DNA from: Acidocella sp.
GTDB taxonomy: Bacteria; Pseudomonadota; Alphaproteobacteria; Acetobacterales; Acetobacteraceae
DNA: 15,622 nucleotides
Reading direction: 5' to 3'
Assembly: GCA_029077775.1 (NCBI GenBank)
Contig: JAQNCU010000026.1
Span: forward strand, 1 to 15,622
The notes below the pieces were generated by a model. The model was not told where the DNA came from. It searched no databases and worked only from the letters and a program-made list of their open reading frames with translations. Shown piece after piece: positions 13,814-15,622 of the stretch. Numbering within the stretch: position 1 is the stretch's first letter; every line of letters starts with the position of its first letter. Both the position numbers and the translations under genes were made by a program.

Positions 13814-15562
13814 ATGGATGTGTGGGACGAACATTACGATCTCGTGATCGTCGGCAGCGGCGGGGGGGCATTTGCCGCCGCACTCGCCGCCAAGGCGCTC
13901 GGAAAATCGGTCTTGATCGTCGAGAAGCAGGCCAAGGTTGGGGGGTCTACCGGTTTTTCCGGCGGCGTTCTCTGGATTCCGAACAATCCGCTCCTGGCAC
14001 GCCACGGCGTACATGATTCTTACGAGCGCGCGAAAACCTATTTTGATGCCGTTGTCACGTATCACGGTCCCGCCACATCGCCAGCGCGACGCGAAGCGTT
14101 TTTAAAAACCGGGCCAGAGATGATCAAATTTCTGGAAGGCCGAGGCATGGCTTTCCGGTACCCGGATGGCTGGTCAGATTATTATGACGATCTCCCAGGC
14201 GGTGAGCCACGTGGCCGGTCCTTGATGTCTCCATTATTCAACATTAAGGAACTTGGCGAATGGGAGCATAGGCTTTCAACCTATCAACAGACCGATGGGT
14301 TGCCGATGGGCGCGGATGAGTTCCCGACGCTGTTTCTCATGAAGCGCAAATTCGCCGGAAAGCTGAAAGCCTTAAAACTCGCGCGGAGCGTCATCGCGGG
14401 TAAATTGACGGGCAAACATATGCGCGCCAGCGGTGGCGCGTTGCAGGGGCGGATGCTGCAATTGGTTCTGAAAGCTGGCATAAAAATCTTACCGGAAACG
14501 CCTGTTCAAGATTTGGTGGTCGAAAATGGACGCATCGCTGGTGTGATCGTTACAACGGCTACGGGGCCACGCAGGATCAAGGCTGATCATGGTGTGCTCG
14601 TGAATGCCGGTGGATTCTCACACAACCTTGCCATGCGTGAGGCCTACCAACCAAAACCCGCCTCAACCCGCACCAACGCCAATCCCGGCGACACCGGTGA
14701 AATGCTTTTGGCGATGAAATCCCTCGGCGCCGCGCTCGATTGCATGGACGAAGCCTGGTGGGTGATCACATCGATCAACGCCGATGGCTCCTGGCCGCCC
14801 GGCGTGGTGACCAAGGATGGCAAGACCTTCCCCTTCATGCACCATCTTGATTTGTCTCTGCCGTACCTCATTATGGTGGACCAGGATGGCAACCGGTTCG
14901 CGGATGAATCGGGTGCCTATATGGAAATCGGTCAGCGCATGTATCAACGCCAGAAGGAAACGGGCCGTGCGATCCCGGCCTGGGTGATCATGGATGCCCG
15001 CAATCGTAAATCTTACCCGTGGGGCAGTGCGGCGCCCGGAACCACGCCTAAGGAATGGTTGGAGTCGGGCTATATGAAAACGGCAGCCACGCTGGGCGAG
15101 CTTGCAAAGATCTGCGGTATTGACCCATCCGGCCTCGCGGCTACGGTCGAACGCTTCAATGGTTTCTGCCGGACCGGGGTCGATGCCGACTTCAACCGGG
15201 GTGGCCGCGCGTTCGACCGTGCGCATGGCGATGACACCGTTAAACCGAACCCAAATTTGGGACCTATCGAGCAGGGTCCATTTTATGCTGTTGCCATGGC
15301 GCCGGGCGATGTCGGCACGGCGGGCGGCGTGGTCACCGATGAATTTGCCAGAGTTCTGCGCGAGGATGGCAGCGTGATTGAAGGGCTCTACGCCACGGGC
15401 AATTGCACGGCATCGGTTGTCGGTCGTTGTTACCCGGGTGCCGGTGCCAGCATCGGCGCTTCGTTCGTATTCGGCTATATAGCCGCGCATCATGCGCTGA
15501 ACGTGGCGGATCAGTTGCCTTTCACGATCGCCTCCGCAAAGTCTGTCAGCGCCGCCGCCTGA
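13814..15562 (+). CDS. FAD-dependent 3-ketosteroid dehydrogenase-like protein (KstD family)
   Basis: A 582-residue flavoprotein of the fumarate reductase/3-ketosteroid dehydrogenase family, expected to introduce a double bond next to a ring ketone. The N-terminus carries the FAD dinucleotide fold YDLVIVGSGGGAFAAALAAK (8-27), followed by KVGGSTGFSGGVLWIP (41-56). SDYYDDLPGGEPRGR (121-135) corresponds to the region holding the active-site tyrosine of KstD. The C-terminus has GLYATGNCTASVVGRCYPG (524-542). Within it Y540 and G544 match the Tyr-Gly pair that polarises the 3-keto group in Rhodococcus KstD1. Y351 (SLPYLIMVDQDG) is a candidate for the catalytic tyrosine. It lies 36 bases after the Rieske gene and is probably in the same transcript. 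Delta-1 versus delta-4 specificity cannot be told, and a non-steroid cyclic ketone is possible. Confidence 0.88.
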   Translation: MDVWDEHYDLVIVGSGGGAFAAALAAKALGKSVLIVEKQAKVGGSTGFSGGVLWIPNNPLLARHGVHDSYERAKTYFDAVVTYHGPATSPARREAFLKTGPEMIKFLEGRGMAFRYPDGWSDYYDDLPGGEPRGRSLMSPLFNIKELGEWEHRLSTYQQTDGLPMGADEFPTLFLMKRKFAGKLKALKLARSVIAGKLTGKHMRASGGALQGRMLQLVLKAGIKILPETPVQDLVVENGRIAGVIVTTATGPRRIKADHGVLVNAGGFSHNLAMREAYQPKPASTRTNANPGDTGEMLLAMKSLGAALDCMDEAWWVITSINADGSWPPGVVTKDGKTFPFMHHLDLSLPYLIMVDQDGNRFADESGAYMEIGQRMYQRQKETGRAIPAWVIMDARNRKSYPWGSAAPGTTPKEWLESGYMKTAATLGELAKICGIDPSGLAATVERFNGFCRTGVDADFNRGGRAFDRAHGDDTVKPNPNLGPIEQGPFYAVAMAPGDVGTAGGVVTDEFARVLREDGSVIEGLYATGNCTASVVGRCYPGAGASIGASFVFGYIAAHHALNVADQLPFTIASAKSVSAAA

Positions 15563-15593
15563 AGTGCCGTCCTCCTTGAGAAAGCCTTTTAAT

Positions 15594-15622
15594 ATGACTG
15601 ACGCCACAACTATGGCCACCAA
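15594..15622 (+). CDS. Start of a further gene, cut by the right edge
   Basis: An ATG 31 bases after the preceding stop opens MTDATTMAT and runs to the edge. TTGAG lies about 14 bases upstream, a weak ribosome site; the second ATG, six codons in, is an alternative start. Nine residues are too few to name the product. The spacing suggests it belongs to the Rieske/KstD-like transcript. Confidence 0.4.

Noticed and set aside
14663..15622. A 319-codon minus-strand open frame opposite the 3' half of the KstD-like gene.
   Set aside because: It mirrors a strongly recognisable gene, shows no family motif, and such antisense frames are common in GC-rich DNA.

Overview
The window reads as a piece of a catabolic gene cluster from a Gram-negative proteobacterium, probably an alphaproteobacterium. 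I infer this from a GC content in the mid-to-upper 50s percent (counted on a few sampled lines only), tightly packed and overlapping genes, and the protein families present. No 16S, tRNA or other phylogenetic marker is present, so the placement is tentative. There is no insertion sequence, integrase, CRISPR array or RNA gene, and every full-length gene looks intact.

There are thirteen protein genes, two of them cut by the window edges. From left to right: (1) the N-terminal part of an AMP-forming acyl-CoA synthetase on the minus strand (1-883); (2) a divergent regulatory region (884-1107) rich in TATTG/CAATA half-sites; (3) a plus-strand pair, a fused enoyl-CoA hydratase/3-hydroxyacyl-CoA dehydrogenase (1108-3180) and a small-type acyl-CoA dehydrogenase (3188-4312); (4) a long minus-strand run transcribed from 12128 down to 4419. 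In transcription order this run encodes a large-type acyl-CoA dehydrogenase, a crotonase, an acyl-CoA synthetase, a flavin reductase with a MarR-like C-terminal domain, a second crotonase, a cytochrome P450, a stand-alone lipoyl-domain protein and a stand-alone dihydrolipoamide acyltransferase (E2) catalytic domain; (5) a 317-base divergent intergenic region (12129-12445); (6) a plus-strand run of a Rieske non-heme iron oxygenase, a KstD-like FAD dehydrogenase and the first codons of a third gene.

The genes together describe oxidation of a large hydrophobic, probably polycyclic, carboxylic acid or ketone. A steroid or bile acid is the best guess because of the KstD-like flavoprotein, and a cyclic terpenoid is the main alternative. 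The P450 and the Rieske oxygenase would hydroxylate the skeleton, the KstD-like enzyme would desaturate a ring ketone, the two synthetases would make CoA thioesters, and the dehydrogenases, crotonases and fused enzyme would run beta-oxidation-type steps. No thiolase, regulator, transporter, ferredoxin, ferredoxin reductase, E1 or E3 subunit, or flavin-dependent monooxygenase is in the window, so partners must lie outside.

The most unusual element is the E2 split into two separate translationally coupled genes, placed directly after a P450 and a crotonase. It may be a dedicated 2-oxo-acid or alpha-dicarbonyl cleaving complex recruited to this pathway. The second point worth attention is the array of repeated half-sites across the divergent promoters at 1034-1088.
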